Source: Rheum nobile
Lineage: Eukaryota; Streptophyta; Magnoliopsida; Caryophyllales; Polygonaceae
DNA: 64,000 nucleotides
Reading direction: 5' to 3'
NCBI GenBank assembly: GCA_027886185.1
Contig: WOAB01000018.1
Coordinates: 1,899,691-1,963,690 of the forward strand
Shown: one piece after another, positions 10,119 through 21,458 of the stretch
How the letters are laid out: each line of letters begins with the position of its first letter
Position numbering within the stretch: the stretch's first letter is position 1
Program-made: the position numbers and the translations under genes
Notes under the pieces: generated by a model
Told to the model about the DNA's origin: nothing
Databases searched by the model: none
Seen by the model: the letters and a program-made list of their open reading frames with translations, nothing else

Positions 10119-11544
10119 GACCTTTGCTCGTCCTCGAGTAAACTAAAAGAAAGTCTACTCCTTCAATGCAACACCCAAGGTCTCAGGAAGCATATCCTCC
10201 AACTAAGAGTTACCTAACCCATGCCAAGCTCCTGGCACCAATCTCATCTACAACACATCCACAACTCAACAAGCTTGAGGGCAAGCAGAGTACTTCCCCC
10301 AAGCTCAACCCGGACATCCAATGGTGTAAAGTGACCTCTAATCCTAGCCTCCATCTATGACTCCTTATGCCTCCCAGAGTGACCTACCCGACAATCCTTC
10401 TTTGGCTCATCTTCTTATGTCGCCCCTCCAGGTAAAATAAGATTCTAAAATCACTCCTCTTCTTTTCACTCATTTTGCCTAGGAGCCCTTTCGGGTTTTC
10501 ATCCTAGCCGCTCATATTTTTTTTTCATAGATGTGCTCACATATGCTCACGTCACTCAGACACCTTTTTACCCCAGCCTAGCGCTGGTCCGGGCCACCTG
10601 CTTATTACCCAAGCCGTCCTTTCGGGTTTTTGACTTGTCCCAGGATTTTCATGTATGTCTTTTTTTTGCTTTTTGACTTTTTCTAATTTTTTTTTCAAAA
10701 GGGAATGCGAACAATGGATAATGATGAATGGAAATAACAATGCTGAAATCGAAACTAAGTTACAAGATAGATAGCAAGTACTTTCTACTCCCCGATGCTT
10801 GAATCATGCATTGTCCTCAATGTATGGAAGACAAAGAAAAATTTGAGGAGAAGAAAGAAAGAACTCACTGAGCGTACGCCGGGGTGGTAGTCTTCGTCAA
10901 TAGGAAGGTACTCAGGGATGTAGGGATCCCCATAAACTTCATCACCACTTCAACAGTCGAACTTCCCAAGAGATAAATCATGGAATGCTGGAACTCCGAG
11001 CTCAGTATGCACAGGTGGTGACGCACAGGTGAAGACGTACCGTAGGGAACAACAACAATGGATGGATCAAGGGTACACCGGTTGTTGCTCGCGAACATGA
11101 TGAAGAAAGACCGCCTCAGAACCGCCATGAATGAACCGTCGTGGAAAAATCGCCATGGAAGGAACACCATGGAGGAACCGCGATCGCGGCAGTGAAGGCC
11201 GCGATCGCGGGTAACGTACGACTTTTTTTTTTTGATGAACAGTAATCCCGCGATCGCTGGTACTGTTCACTCGTGATAACGTTTTTTTTTCGGACTAAAC
11301 CCTAATTCGCGGCGCGCCTTGCACCCGCGATCGCGGGTGTTGTGCCGCGATCGCGGTTTTTGCTCGACTTTCTCCGGCCGTGATCGCGGGTGTTATGCTG
11401 CGGTCGCGGTTTCTTCTCGGCTTTCCTGCGTGGTTTAGTCAAAAAAATAGAACAAAAACAAGGAAAAAAAAACTAAGACTTACCTCGGGTTGCCTCCCGA
11501 GCAGCGCCTTGGTTACTGTCGTGGCTCGACTTGGTGCTCTCTAT

Positions 11545-11868
11545 TCATCCCGGGTTGCTTACAGCGACCACCCTTCTTGGTTCCAAATCTGAGGGGTGAC
11601 TCTTCAGGTACGACTCTACCCCCTTCCTGTTGCCTTTCATTGTGAGTAGATCAACCTTCGTATCCATGACCGCAATTGTCATCTTTAAGAACTCTCTTCC
11701 CAGCATTGCAGAGGTTGTACACCTATCCTGCCCCGTGTCCAGTATGAGGTAATCCGACACCTGGCCTGCAACCTCACTCTTTTGCTTCACCTTCGGCTTC
11801 TTTCCTATCTTCCGCCTCGCCTTCACAGAATCTGCACAACGAGGGATGATGTTGGCCAGTGTGACCAA
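11545..11868 (-). pseudogene. Protease-region remnant of the Athila-like element
   Basis: A 107-residue frame contains LGREFLKMTIAVMD, matching the conserved LGRPFL-type block after the aspartic protease active site in Athila elements, and an upstream ILDTG that could be a degenerate active-site copy. It follows the gag remnant on the same strand. It is shorter than a full protease and is not followed by RT. Confidence 0.6.
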
Positions 11869-11922
11869 AGAAGCTTCTGGCTTGCTTCCATTGAGAGCCT
11901 CAGGGGGAGGTGCGATGGGAAT

Positions 11923-12447
11923 CTAGGACTCCAGCAGGGGACATTCATGTTGAGTGTAGTTTTGAGGCTCATAGTCCCAGTCCTCGTCCATATCCTCTTC
12001 AATTCCAGGCAAACGTACCGCGTCAGGTAGCATACTGTTCTTGAAGCTTTGGATTTCCTCTTCAAGGTCCTCCTCAACCTCATCATCAAATTCAGCACAA
12101 TGCCTTGTTTCGATCAGCATACCGGGGTTGCAGCACTCCTCCCGCGATCGCGGGTTCTCTTTTGCGGGGAGCTCTCCAAATTCTGCCTTCTCCGTGAGAT
12201 AACCGTGATCGCGGTTTTTGACCCGCGATCGCGGTTCTTCGCTGCGTTCTTCTCTTATCGGCGCTTCATTCCTTTCCTCAGCATATGGGTCATTCAGCCT
12301 TTCCCCACTTCGCAACTTGATTGCATTGGCCTCAAGCTGGCCTTCACAGTACTTGTTTGGGGACTCCGTTATTGCAGGTGTACTAGGCATCAACTGTCCT
12401 AGTGATGCACCCAATTTTAATATAGATTGCTGAGAGGCCTGGTGCAA
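11923..12447 (-). pseudogene. gag: Gag C-terminal remnant of the Athila-like element
   Basis: A frame of 174 residues contains QLEANAIKLRSGERL, which resembles the AITLRSGK-type sequence at the gag-protease junction of Athila elements. The rest is rich in Glu/Arg with an acidic run EFDDEVEEDLEEE. The capsid part is missing; the minus-strand frame at 12383-12640, just upstream, is a low-complexity repeat of Ser/Thr/Cys that may be its decayed N-terminal side. Confidence 0.6.
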
Positions 12448-12760
12448 AGTGTAATTTTACTGGGTGAGCTGAGTGAGCTGAGAGAATCCCTCTTTCATTG
12501 CTAGTGCATTGTTTGCACCAGCTTGAATCACTGCTTGTGTATTGGTTGCACTTGCTTGAATCACCGCTTGTGTTAACGCTTGTAGTGCCTGGGTGAGTGC
12601 CTGCAGCGTGCTCTCTTGCACCATAGCTAGAGTTCTCCAACAGAATTATCTACTCTGAATCACACTTCGTCAATGAAAAGTTAGTAATGTTAGAGGGAAC
12701 CGTAAGATAGGTTCCCTAGAAAGATCAATATTCAATTTATACACAAGAAAACAGACAATG

Positions 12761-12780
12761 ATTCCCCGACAACGGCACCA
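12761..12780 (-). other. Primer binding site of the Athila-like element
   Basis: The minus strand reads TGGTGCCGTTGTCGGGGAAT a few bases inside the 5' LTR (12785-14275). This is the Athila/Tat-type primer site with small changes. It fixes the element's orientation. Confidence 0.88.
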
Positions 12781-12784
12781 AATT

Positions 12785-14275
12785 TGACGTGGCCTAAGGT
12801 CGTTATGCCAAATCAAAGTAAACCTCAACTTTCAAACTAGTATAGTAAGCAAGCAAGGGTCGAAATCCCAAGAGAATCACAAGCGTCTATTTTCTTATCA
12901 CAAATCGAATACCAATCGAATAGCAGTAACAAGGGGGGTTTGTGAGGTTTAAATCAAGTAAGAAATAAAACAGAATAAATAATATGCAATCAAATGTGAG
13001 AAAACACTTAGCCAGGCAATTTCCACTTAAGTTTTGGTTGGTTGATCCTAGATTACTTCCAATTCCTTCCTATGATTATTCCTGTCCCGATCTTGTGTAG
13101 ATTCAGAGGGAAACCTTCCACAAAGAACCCTTACCAATGAATAACCCTAGTACCACTAAAGGTTCAACCCAAAGGCAACAATACAAATAAGAATTAACCA
13201 GGATACACAGAACGCTCGCTCAGATGCATTTACCATGTAATTATCTCTCCCTACAATAGAACAATTTCAACCAGAGCATGTAAATTGTAGTTGCTACAGC
13301 GGAATAGGACGTTAGCCCAACAGTTTCCTAATCCTAGCAATATGAAAATCACCAATAACAACTAGTTGCGCGGGCTAGTGCAATCAATGAAATCCAATGG
13401 AATAAGCTTAGAAGAGATAATATAATCCAATAGGAATTAAGAAAGGGAATATAACCTCACAACCAATAATCAAAACTTAAGCTTCCATTGCCAGACTAAG
13501 CCAAAGAGGCTTAGCTCCTCATAGTCATGGTGAAACTTCAAAGGAAAAGTAAACAACGCTGAAAATTACAACTAAAGTGGAATAAGAGTGTTGGCTCCTA
13601 AACCTAATGCTAAAAGAAAGTATTTATAGGGCTCTAACAAATGACATAGCCCATTAAGAAAATAACTAAATTAAAATGAGAAAAGGGGAAAAAGAAATAT
13701 GAAAAGATAAGCTCAGGAAAAGGCACAGCTTTCGGCGCTGATGACCCGCGATCGCGGGTGAACAGTATCCGCGATCGCGGCTACTTCTCGATTTTCAGCA
13801 TCTGCGACACTTTCGTAAAAACGTCATAACTTTTGATTCCCAACTCGTATTGCGCTCAAATTTTGATGTCTTGTAGTAGACTGCAAGATCTAACTCCTCG
13901 AATTGGAATCACTGCATTTGGACATCCGATTAGAGAGAATGAATCAATTGAATTCAGCACATTGTTCTTCTCCTCTCGTGTGGACTCTCTTCTTGGTTCT
14001 TCTTCATCTCCTCAGTGGTCAACTTCTCTTCCTCTGGATATCTTCAATTTGCTTCTCCAGACCACCAAATCCACACTTCTCCTCTCTAACTCCATACTCC
14101 TTGGTGGCTCCATATCCCGAATCTTCAAATGTACTCCAATAAGCTCAAAATACCACCAAAACACCAATCTTCGCCCCCAAACACCATGCACATGAATGTG
14201 TCTAAATCTACCCGAATGGCACCAATAAAACCCTCTAATAACTCTTAGTTAAGCCCTATAAAGTAGTGCTTATCA
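12785..14275 (-). repeat. 5' LTR of the Athila-like element
   Basis: This direct repeat of 8611-10102 ends at the second TTGTC. Its mirror ORF at 13833-14195 matches that in the left LTR with a few substitutions. Confidence 0.93.
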
Positions 14276-15114
14276 TTGTCGCACATAATTAATATACCCT
14301 TGGGCGAGTAGTGCAGCTAGGCAATAGTGCAGCTAGGAAATCTCGTCTTGACTTTGATCAGAATAACGTTCTCTTTTCAATCTGGATTCGCTTTGAGCGG
14401 TGAGGTTGGTCGTGAACCGAAACATCAAGTCGTTTTGAACGCTTGTGTGATTATTTATGTTCCCCAACATTTGTCATGTTTCCGATAAGACTCATTTCAT
14501 TGGAGTCTTCTTTTGGGTTTGATTGCTGTGAGACTCGGTCTCCAGAATCTTCTCTTGATCATGTATTTTCTTGTGTTTTAGTAGAGTATGGTGGTTGACT
14601 ATCGTTATCGGTTTTGATTCGAGGAGCGATGAGTCTAACCTAATACGTCTACTTCGAACCACTCTGCTTTGTACCCTTGCTTAGTCTTTCATTAGACTAA
14701 CCAACCGAAATTGTTCTCTGCATGGTTGGCTGGTGTCATCCGTTCGATTCAGCACATCAGATAAGTTGCCGTCCTGTGAAGGATAGAACGACTATGAAGA
14801 CAAACGGTGTTTTTGACAAGTGATTCAGGTTGAGATCCTTGACGGGTGATCATTGCGATCAAGACCCCTTTTTGTTGTTATTTCAAAGACTTCCGCTGTA
14901 ATGATTCTGATTATGTATTTTGATGTATTTGGAATTATGCTGAAATTATGAGACTTGGTTTTAATGAAAGTTATGATATGTTGTATTATAACTGTGGTTT
15001 AATGATTTATATCAACTGGAAAAGCCTTGGGTGACATCGGACAGTACGTCTGAGGTCACTGGCGGTAATACTTTCAAGAGGTTATTTGGGGGTGTTACAA
15101 ACGCTACTTGCGCC

Positions 15115-15143
15115 CTGACACGGTGCTATTTGCACCATGTCAG
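15115..15143. other. Hairpin beside the end of element A
   Basis: CTGACACGGTGC and GCACCATGTCAG pair with one mismatch around a short TATTT loop. No T-run follows and its role is unknown. The surrounding 15100-15257 is GC-rich flanking DNA without a recognised gene. Confidence 0.4.
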
Positions 15144-15257
15144 TGGCGCACGACACTCACTAGCGCGCGACAGTGAGTGCCGACCGGCGTTGGGTGCCGG
15201 CGGCCGGCGACGATCTCGCGGTGATGGGTTTAGATTGCGTCCTTGATGGGTTTAGGG

Positions 15258-15653
15258 TAGGGGTGTTCATCCGGTCCGGACCGGATTTTTTGAAAATGGT
15301 GGACCGGAGACCAGATTGGACCGGACTTTATTTTTAAAAAAAATAATTTAATTCTTATTTAAAATCTATAAAAAATATCTAAAAAAATATCTATAAAACA
15401 TATATACTCATAACTTATTAAATTAAAAAAAAATCTATAAAAAAATACATATAAATCTCCAAAAAAACATATAAAACATATAAATTTTAAAAAAATATTT
15501 AAAAAAAAAAATCCGGTCCGGACCGGATATTTTCCGGGTTTGGACCGGATCGGACCGGAACCGGATTAAGGGAAAACCTTGGACCGAAGACCGGACCGGA
15601 ATTTCACCGGTCCGGTCCAGTTTTCCGGTCTGGGCCGATTTTGAACACCCCTA
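15258..15653. mobile_element. Foldback MITE with TAGGGGTGTTCA ends
   Basis: The ends TAGGGGTGTTCA and TGAACACCCCTA are perfect inverted repeats. Inside, both sides carry repeated CCGGTCCGGACCGG motifs around an A/T-only core (15340-15510). The structure fits a non-autonomous DNA transposon. Target duplication is ambiguous (TA or TAG), so the superfamily (hAT is possible) is not settled. Confidence 0.7.
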
Positions 15654-15790
15654 GTTTAGGGTTTAGGGTTTTATGGTTTAGGGTTTAGGGTAGAATATTC
15701 GGTGGATTTCAATCAGAGTTATTGGACGTCGGTGATGGGTTTAAGGTTTATGGTTTAGGGTAGAATATTCGGTGGATTTCAATCAGAATT
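15652..15790 (+). repeat. Telomere-like TTTAGGG copies and a short tandem duplication
   Basis: Several TTTAGGG units, some broken, occur at 15655-15697. The block GGTTTAGGGTAGAATATTCGG then repeats about 75 bp later together with the following GATTTCAATCAGA. This is an interstitial degenerate array, not a chromosome end. Confidence 0.6.
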
Positions 15791-16268
15791 ATTGTTGCGT
15801 CCGCGAATGAATTACTTTCGGTGGATTTCAATCACAATTTTTCGGTGAATTTTAAGAACCCGACTCGACCCGAACCTGACTCGGTATTTTTTAAGACTCG
15901 ATATAATTTTAAAATTCAATATTTTTTAAATATCGAAGAAGAACCCGACTCAACCTAAACCCGACCCGAACTCAACCCAAAAATTTGTACAACTTGATCG
16001 ATCCACCTCTGACATTCACCGCCGACACCCACAACCGGCCACCGCCGGCACCCACTGTCGCGCAGAAGCCGCTGCTGTGCGCCTGCAGGGGTGTGTCAGG
16101 GCACTGTGGCCCGATGCAAATAGTATTTGCCGTTCAAATTTTAAACTTTGGTCTGATCTTCTTGGGGAACAAGGCTTTGTTCGTCTCCCACTTTGCTGGT
16201 GAGTGTGAGGGGGCTTGGTCGTCTGTTGCTCCTTCCCATTCGCTCCGACTAAGCATGAGGCTATGATT

Positions 16269-16810
16269 AAATGGGAGAAGCCCTCACCTGGCTGGGCGAA
16301 AGTGAATTCTGACGGGGATGTTAATGACGCGAGGCGGGCTTCGGCTGGTGCCTGGTGGTGTTATCCGTGACAACGATGGTTGTTGGATTTGTGGATTCGT
16401 TCACAATATTGGTATGTGTTCGGTCCCTGCCTCTGAACTTTGGGGCATTCTGAATGGGATGAGGGTTGCTTGGGAGCACGGGTGTCGCCAGGTCATTCTC
16501 GAGTCTGACTCCCTCCTCGTTGTCTCGCTTCTTCATCGCCACATTAACCGTTGTCACCCACTCTGTAGCCTGGTCTCGTAATGCCAAGGCTTTCTCAAAA
16601 GGAATTGGCACGTCCAAATTTGTCACGTCTTCCGGGAGGCGAATGTTGTCGTCGACCATCTTTCTCATTTCGCTTCCTCGTTTCCCCTTGGTTGTCATGT
16701 TTTGCTTGAGTGTCCCACTACTGTTTTGTCTTTGGTTTCGGACGATGTTAGAGGGAGGGCTACCCCCCGCTTTATTTGTTAGTAGTCCTTCTTTCTATAT
16801 ATTTTGAAGA
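16269..16810 (+). pseudogene. LINE-type RNase H domain fragment
   Basis: The translation starts WEKPSPGWAKVNSDGD and, after a 1-base frameshift near 16345, continues GGVIRDNDGCWICGFVHNIG, ASELWGILNGMRVAWEHG and ESDSLLVVSLL. This is the plant RNase H domain found at the C-terminus of L1-like non-LTR elements. The acidic residues of the active site can be placed in SDGD, SELWG and ESDS. A second shift follows near 16580, with matching sequence to about 16790. The RT and endonuclease parts are absent. A short A-run at 16832-16838 could be the eroded poly(A) tail. A host RNase H-like gene fragment is the alternative. Confidence 0.75.
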
Positions 16811-16838
16811 GTGTCGTCTCTTCTTTAACAAAAAAAAT

Positions 16839-17011
16839 CGATCTTTTAACCTATATTTTAAAGGATGTTAAGAAATTTATTTTAGAAAATTTTATATGGA
16901 ATATAATATATTTAAAATTTTAACTCTTTTTTATAGGGTCAAGCATTTCTATTTAAAATAACATATTTTAATTTGAAAATAAATTTTTAACCTATAAGGT
17001 AGAAAACTAAA
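16839..17011. other. AT-rich spacer, nothing recognised
   Basis: AT-rich sequence between the LINE remnant and the target duplication of the Mutator-like element. I see no genes or repeats here. Confidence 0.6.
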
Positions 17012-17020
17012 TATTTTAAA

Positions 17021-17105
17021 GGCGCAATAGCAAGGATACCAGATTTTTGTTAGCAACTTGCAAAAAACCCATATTTTAAAAAGTATTGCAAAAGTACCAA
17101 CTTTT
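17021..17105 (+). repeat. Left terminal inverted repeat of the MULE
   Basis: About 85 bp matching the right end imperfectly. Best conserved are GGCGCAAT at the tip and AAAGTATTGCAAAAGTACCA at about 17080-17099. Confidence 0.88.
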
Positions 17106-17489
17106 TGTATATTTTGTGGTATTTTTGCTATTGTTGAGGGTAGAATTTAACTTTTCTTTTCAATTGAATATCCTTAAAAGTTGACTAATATTTTCTCCAA
17201 AAAAGATAAAAGAAATCCTTAATCTCTCCTTAATGACTTTCTCCCTCCCGGTGGCAGCCCCATCACATCAACCTTCAAGTATGTCTTCCTTGAACTGTGC
17301 CTTAATTAAAAGTGGTGGGCAAGTTTCCCTCCAAAAGAAAATTATTCATCTCCTTCAACCCTTAATCCCTCCAGCGTAGCTCACCTGACAAAAATCCCTG
17401 AATATTCCTAGAGAACTTCAAAGCAGCCTGACTCTAGCACTTACTCCACGTGAGATATTTCACACCTGACGCCCTCCATTAAAGCTTGA

Positions 17490-20400
17490 ATGGGTAAGTA
17501 AACTCTCCTGAAAAACAATCGATTTTCCCCCTCTGTATACGTGAAGTTCAAAAACCTTTTTTATTTGTAGGTACGAAAGTAGTGTATGTGAAGTTCATCA
17601 GTTGTGGAGAATGGAAACAACAAGGGAAAAGGTGGTTGTATGAGGGTGATAGAACAGTGAAAGCCATATTGCTCTCCCCTGACATGGACTTGGCTACACT
17701 GCGCAACAAATGGACTGAGAAGAATCCATTTGATGAAGAGAAGTTGTTTGTGCAATACGTTTATCAAAATAAACCAGAACTTCCACCGATCATTATGAAT
17801 GATGACGATGATCTTGATGCGTTCAAGTCCTTGAACAACTGTGGAGAAAATTCATCAGAGTGGAATATTGAGCTGTACACCAACCTTTTAAAGAAGGAAG
17901 AGATTCGAAGTGAAAGGGCTGAACATCGTACTCTTCCTTCTCCAACAGCTCCACCACCAACTCAGAGCCAATACAATAGAGACTTTGTCAGGTCATTTTT
18001 TAAAAAAGACAGAGCACCTGACACTGACGTCGGTTCAGTTGATGAAATTATTGAAGCTGACAATGAAGCAGAGTTAAGGAGATTAAAAAGGGATGAAGTG
18101 AGGGGGAAAGACAAGAGAAAGTGTCCCATGATACTGAAAGACATTATATCATTGAGCAACGATGATGAGGACATTGAAGCTGCTACATCAAGAAACAAAG
18201 GAAAGGAGAAAATGATTGATTATGCCAATAGTGGAGATTCTTTGGAGGATGAAATAGGAGATGGTTTTGATTACGGGGGTTGTTATCAATCAGGTGATGA
18301 TGATCGTGTTGATGGTGGTGATGGTTTAGGGTATGCTTCAAGTGATGATGTAAATATTGTTGGTCTAGATGATGTGTGGGATGAAATAAATGGCAATGAG
18401 GGAACACACAACGAGGAGCAAATAGAAGAGGACCAAGAAGAAGAGATTGATGTTGATGAAGACATGCTTAGAGAGATTGAAAAGAGGTACTATCCAGCGG
18501 AGAGGGACATGCAACGCATGTTAGTTGAAGATGAGGAAACAAGTGAAAACAAGTCCTCATATCCAACAATGAAGGTTGGTCAGATCTTCAATTCTAAGGA
18601 AGAGTTCAAAGCTGCACTCTTTTCCCTAGCAATGGAAAATTTCTATGAGATGCGTGTGAAGAGGTCCGACAAGTCCAATTATGATGTTGAGTGTGTTGAC
18701 GTCAAATGCACCTTCGTTTGTCGTGGCTCATTGTATCGAAAAACGTCCTTGTTTATGGTGCGACAATATGTTGCGGATCATACCTGTGGCATGAGAGTAA
18801 ACCACAATCATCACAAAGGAGCAACTTCTCGGCTGATTGCCGAGAAAGTACTTCACAAGTATGTTTTTCTTGCATTTGAACAGTTTTTGTTATCAAAGGC
18901 CAATATGAATGCATTTATAGATTCACTTCGTGACATCTCAGGTTTTTAAACGGCCGTAAAGGCCTCCGTGCTTCAGAAATTCAGGATTTCATGTTAGAGC
19001 ATGGGATAAGGACAAGCTATTACAAAGCCAATCGAGCGCGGCTCTTCGCCCAGGACATGGCACATGGTACAGCTGAGGATAGCTACAAGGCAATGTACTC
19101 TTACATGCATATGTTAGAGAAATCTAATACGAGAACATATACGAGAATAGTCAGAGATGCTGACCAACACTTCAAGTATGTCTTCTGGACTTTAGGTCCA
19201 TGGATAACAGCAGCGCCACATCTGAAAAAGGCCAGTCTTCAGTCTCATTGTTGTCACAGTCAGGACGTATAGTTACTTTGTCAGGTCAAACTCCTATATG
19301 ACTGCATGTGTGACAAACAGAACAAGCATCATAAGTCAGTCCATATAATGTTGTTTTCAAAGCTTAACATCCTATTGTCAGGGCAACTTCTGAGAACATA
19401 GTTTTGCGTGTGTAGGTAATATCAGTTGACAGCACTCACCTGACAACCATGTTCAAGGGGATACTTGAATACTTCTCCTGGCTACGGCACAAGATGGAAA
19501 CGACCGAATATATCCACTTGCTGTTGCCGTTGTTAACAGTGAGAACGATGATGCATGGTCATTTTTCTTCAGTGAATTGAGGGTTGTTATTCCTGATCAT
19601 CCCGAGTTGTATTTCGTGTCTGACCGTCATGTTAGCATTGGGAAGGGTCTGAGAAATAACTATCAGTTCGCCAAGCATAGATATTGCATATATCACATAT
19701 ACCAAAACTTCAAGAGGAAGTTTGGCAGGCAAGACCTCTTCGGCATATTCAAAAAAGCTGCTCAGGCTTACACAGTAGCTGAGTTCAATCATCAGTTTGC
19801 TCAAATAACAGCTGCATCTCCAAAGATTGGTCAATATCTAAAAGAAGCTTGAGTTAAAAACGGGGCGAGGGCGCATTTTCATGGGAACAGGTTTAACATC
19901 ATGACAAGCAACAACGCCGATTGTCTTAATGGCCTGTGGAAAACACAACGTCAGTGGCCTATTCTTGCTTTGTTTGATGCGATTCTTGAGACCATTTCTA
20001 AATGGTTTTGTGAAAGAAGGGAAATGGCTTCAAAATGGGACCAATATTTGTCACCCTCTGTGTACACACTGGTAGAAGTGAACTACAGAAGGTCAGCTAA
20101 GATGAGTGTTCGAAGACTTAGCCAGTTTGAAGTAGAGGTCATGCAAGGAACTATCAGATACTCGGTGAACCTTAATGCTCGTACATGTGATTGTAACATG
20201 TTCCAGATTGATAAAGTTCCATGTGCTCATGCCATAGCGGTTGCAAGTGATAGGGGAGTGCGACTCACTGATCTCGTTCATCCCATGTTCAAGAACGACT
20301 GCGTGAGAGAAGTCTACAAGGAAACTGTGCATCTTGTTCCTCCCACAGGCCGATGGTCATTTCCTGAAGCTGTGTCATCCATCAGATGCTATGCACCAAA

Positions 20401-20527
20401 TGTAAAACGTCCTCCTGGTAGGCCACGTATTAACCGATACAGGGCGACGTGGAAGAGGAACTATTCTAGGAAGAGGCGGTGTTCTTATTACGGCAACCAA
20501 GGCCACAACAAGTAGTACTGTAGGAAG
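17490..20527 (+). pseudogene. mudrA-like: MURA-type transposase, inactivated
   Basis: The long first frame (17571-18946) has a PB1-like N-terminus, an acidic middle, and the MuDR DNA-binding zinc finger with ligands in VECVDVKC and VADHTC (about 18685-18785). The transposase core follows in pieces. HGIRTSYYKANRAR lies at 18999. A likely intron runs from about 19228 to 19411. Then come the first catalytic aspartate in VISVDSTHL (19412-19438), SDRHVSIGKGL at about 19620 for the second, and AEFNHQFAQI at about 19780 for the glutamate. The SWIM finger CDCNMFQIDKVPCAHAIA is at 20191-20244. A stop near 18947, a frameshift after 19450 and a stop near 19850 inactivate it, and the C-terminal zinc knuckle has lost a cysteine and ends early. 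A tiny first exon ATGG at 17490-17493 spliced to 17571 would supply the start. Confidence 0.9.
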
Positions 20528-21458
20528 AGAAGGACTGAAGAAGGATTATAGGAAGAGAATGGGTTAGTGTTTTTTTGTTTAGAATTGTCACCATGTTGGT
20601 GTTTTTTGGGCGTTTATGCTGATAAACGTGGTCGCGTAAATATTGAGTCTGTTGTTGTTGGGTGCTTGAAAAGATGTATGGTTTAAGTCTCTATAGTCTT
20701 AAACCACACCTCTATTTGTGGGGGTTCCCCTTTTGGCTGGGATATAAACTTGATAAATTCAATCTTTGCTTAAGAGTTGATTACTTCTTATCTTTGTAAA
20801 ACTCACAAGAACAAACTGTAAAACTCTAGGACACCCTGTAAAACAACGTATATGTCCTGACATGATCATTTGTGTGACGAAAACCTAATACATAAACACG
20901 ACCTATAATTGTAAAACTCCAGGACGCCCTGTAAAACTACGTATATGTCCTGACATGATCATCTGTGCGAAGAACATATCACTGTAAAAGTAAAACACGA
21001 CCTGTAAACCTTTAATACGTCCTGACAACCTACATCTAAAAACTTAATACATAAACACAATCATCTGCGAAACCATTTGAGTTAATAGGATTTGAACCTT
21101 AGTCTATAAACTTAATACATAAACACAATCATCCGCGAAGTCTATAATTCTTCATATGAACCCTAGAATGTTTTGAATCGTGTTTTTAAAACCCAATCAT
21201 CTATGGTTTGTCCTGACATTGTGCTCATGTTCACTGCAAACGTTGTATTTGTCCTGAAAACGCTTGCATATGATCAAAAATTGTAAACGCATCCCCACAC
21301 ATACTCAGAGATTACATTGTTATGAAAACATTATCCAGAGATTACATTGTTCAACTTTACAAAAACGTGCCCTTAGCAAGGCATTCCCACACACAAAACA
21401 AAAAAAACTAGCATCGCAAAGTTCATACAAAAGGAGGGAAGATTAAAAAACGCACCCA
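20528..21458. other. Non-coding MULE interior with CCTGACA motifs
   Basis: AT-rich sequence with repeated phrases such as ACGTATATGTCCTGACATGATCAT (twice, about 20848 and 20938) and CTTAATACATAAACACAATC (twice). No gene is supported. Confidence 0.6.

Larger units (their letters stand above)
8611..14275 (-). mobile_element. Athila-like Ty3/gypsy element, non-autonomous, nested in LTR of element A
   Basis: Two direct repeats of about 1.49 kb flank a 2.68-kb interior; the whole is bounded by TTGTC (8606-8610 and 14276-14280). On the minus strand the LTR reads TGATAAGCAC...GGCCACGTCA. The primer site TGGTGCCGTTGTCGGGGAAT (12780 down to 12761) is the Athila/Tat type, and a G-rich polypurine tract lies beside the left LTR. 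Only the gag end and part of protease are visible; RT and integrase are absent, so movement would need helper proteins. The LTRs differ at roughly two dozen positions by eye (under 2%), indicating a fairly recent insertion. Non-coding interior at 10119-11544 and 12448-12760 shows only CGATCG-centred palindromes and low-complexity runs. Confidence 0.93.
1..15099 (+). mobile_element. Ty3/gypsy LTR retrotransposon (element A), defective, partly outside window
   Basis: The first 15 bases end in GGGGGTGTTACA, an LTR 3' terminus. A primer site for initiator-Met tRNA, gag, decayed protease/RT, a polypurine tract and a 3' LTR follow; the 3' LTR ends in the same GGGGGTGTTACA at 15099. The order gag-PR-RT plus the iMet primer site indicates Ty3/gypsy, and the LTR of about 2.4 kb would suit a Tekay/Del-type chromovirus, but clade placement is inference. 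Integrase, RNase H and much of RT are missing, so the copy cannot move by itself. Two later insertions split it: a composite in gag (1066-4617) and an Athila-like element in the 3' LTR (8611-14275). The left target duplication is outside the window. Confidence 0.93.
7051..15099 (+). repeat. 3' LTR of element A, split by a nested element
   Basis: It starts TGTAATATCCC (7051) and ends GGGGGTGTTACA (15099). Removing the nested element and one TTGTC copy leaves about 2.38 kb (7051-8610 plus 14281-15099). It contains a TATA box at 7542, a GC-rich stretch of GGCGGCGACCGCCG-type palindromes (7290-7470 and 7795-7835), and near its end a TGGTTGGCTGGTGTCATCCG block also present in the solo LTR at 57129-59724. 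ORFs inside it (7120-8050, both strands) are not supported as genes. Confidence 0.93.

Noticed and set aside
15652..15697. Telomere or recent chromosome-end fusion
   Set aside because: Only a handful of degenerate TTTAGGG units, and no flanking subtelomeric satellite.
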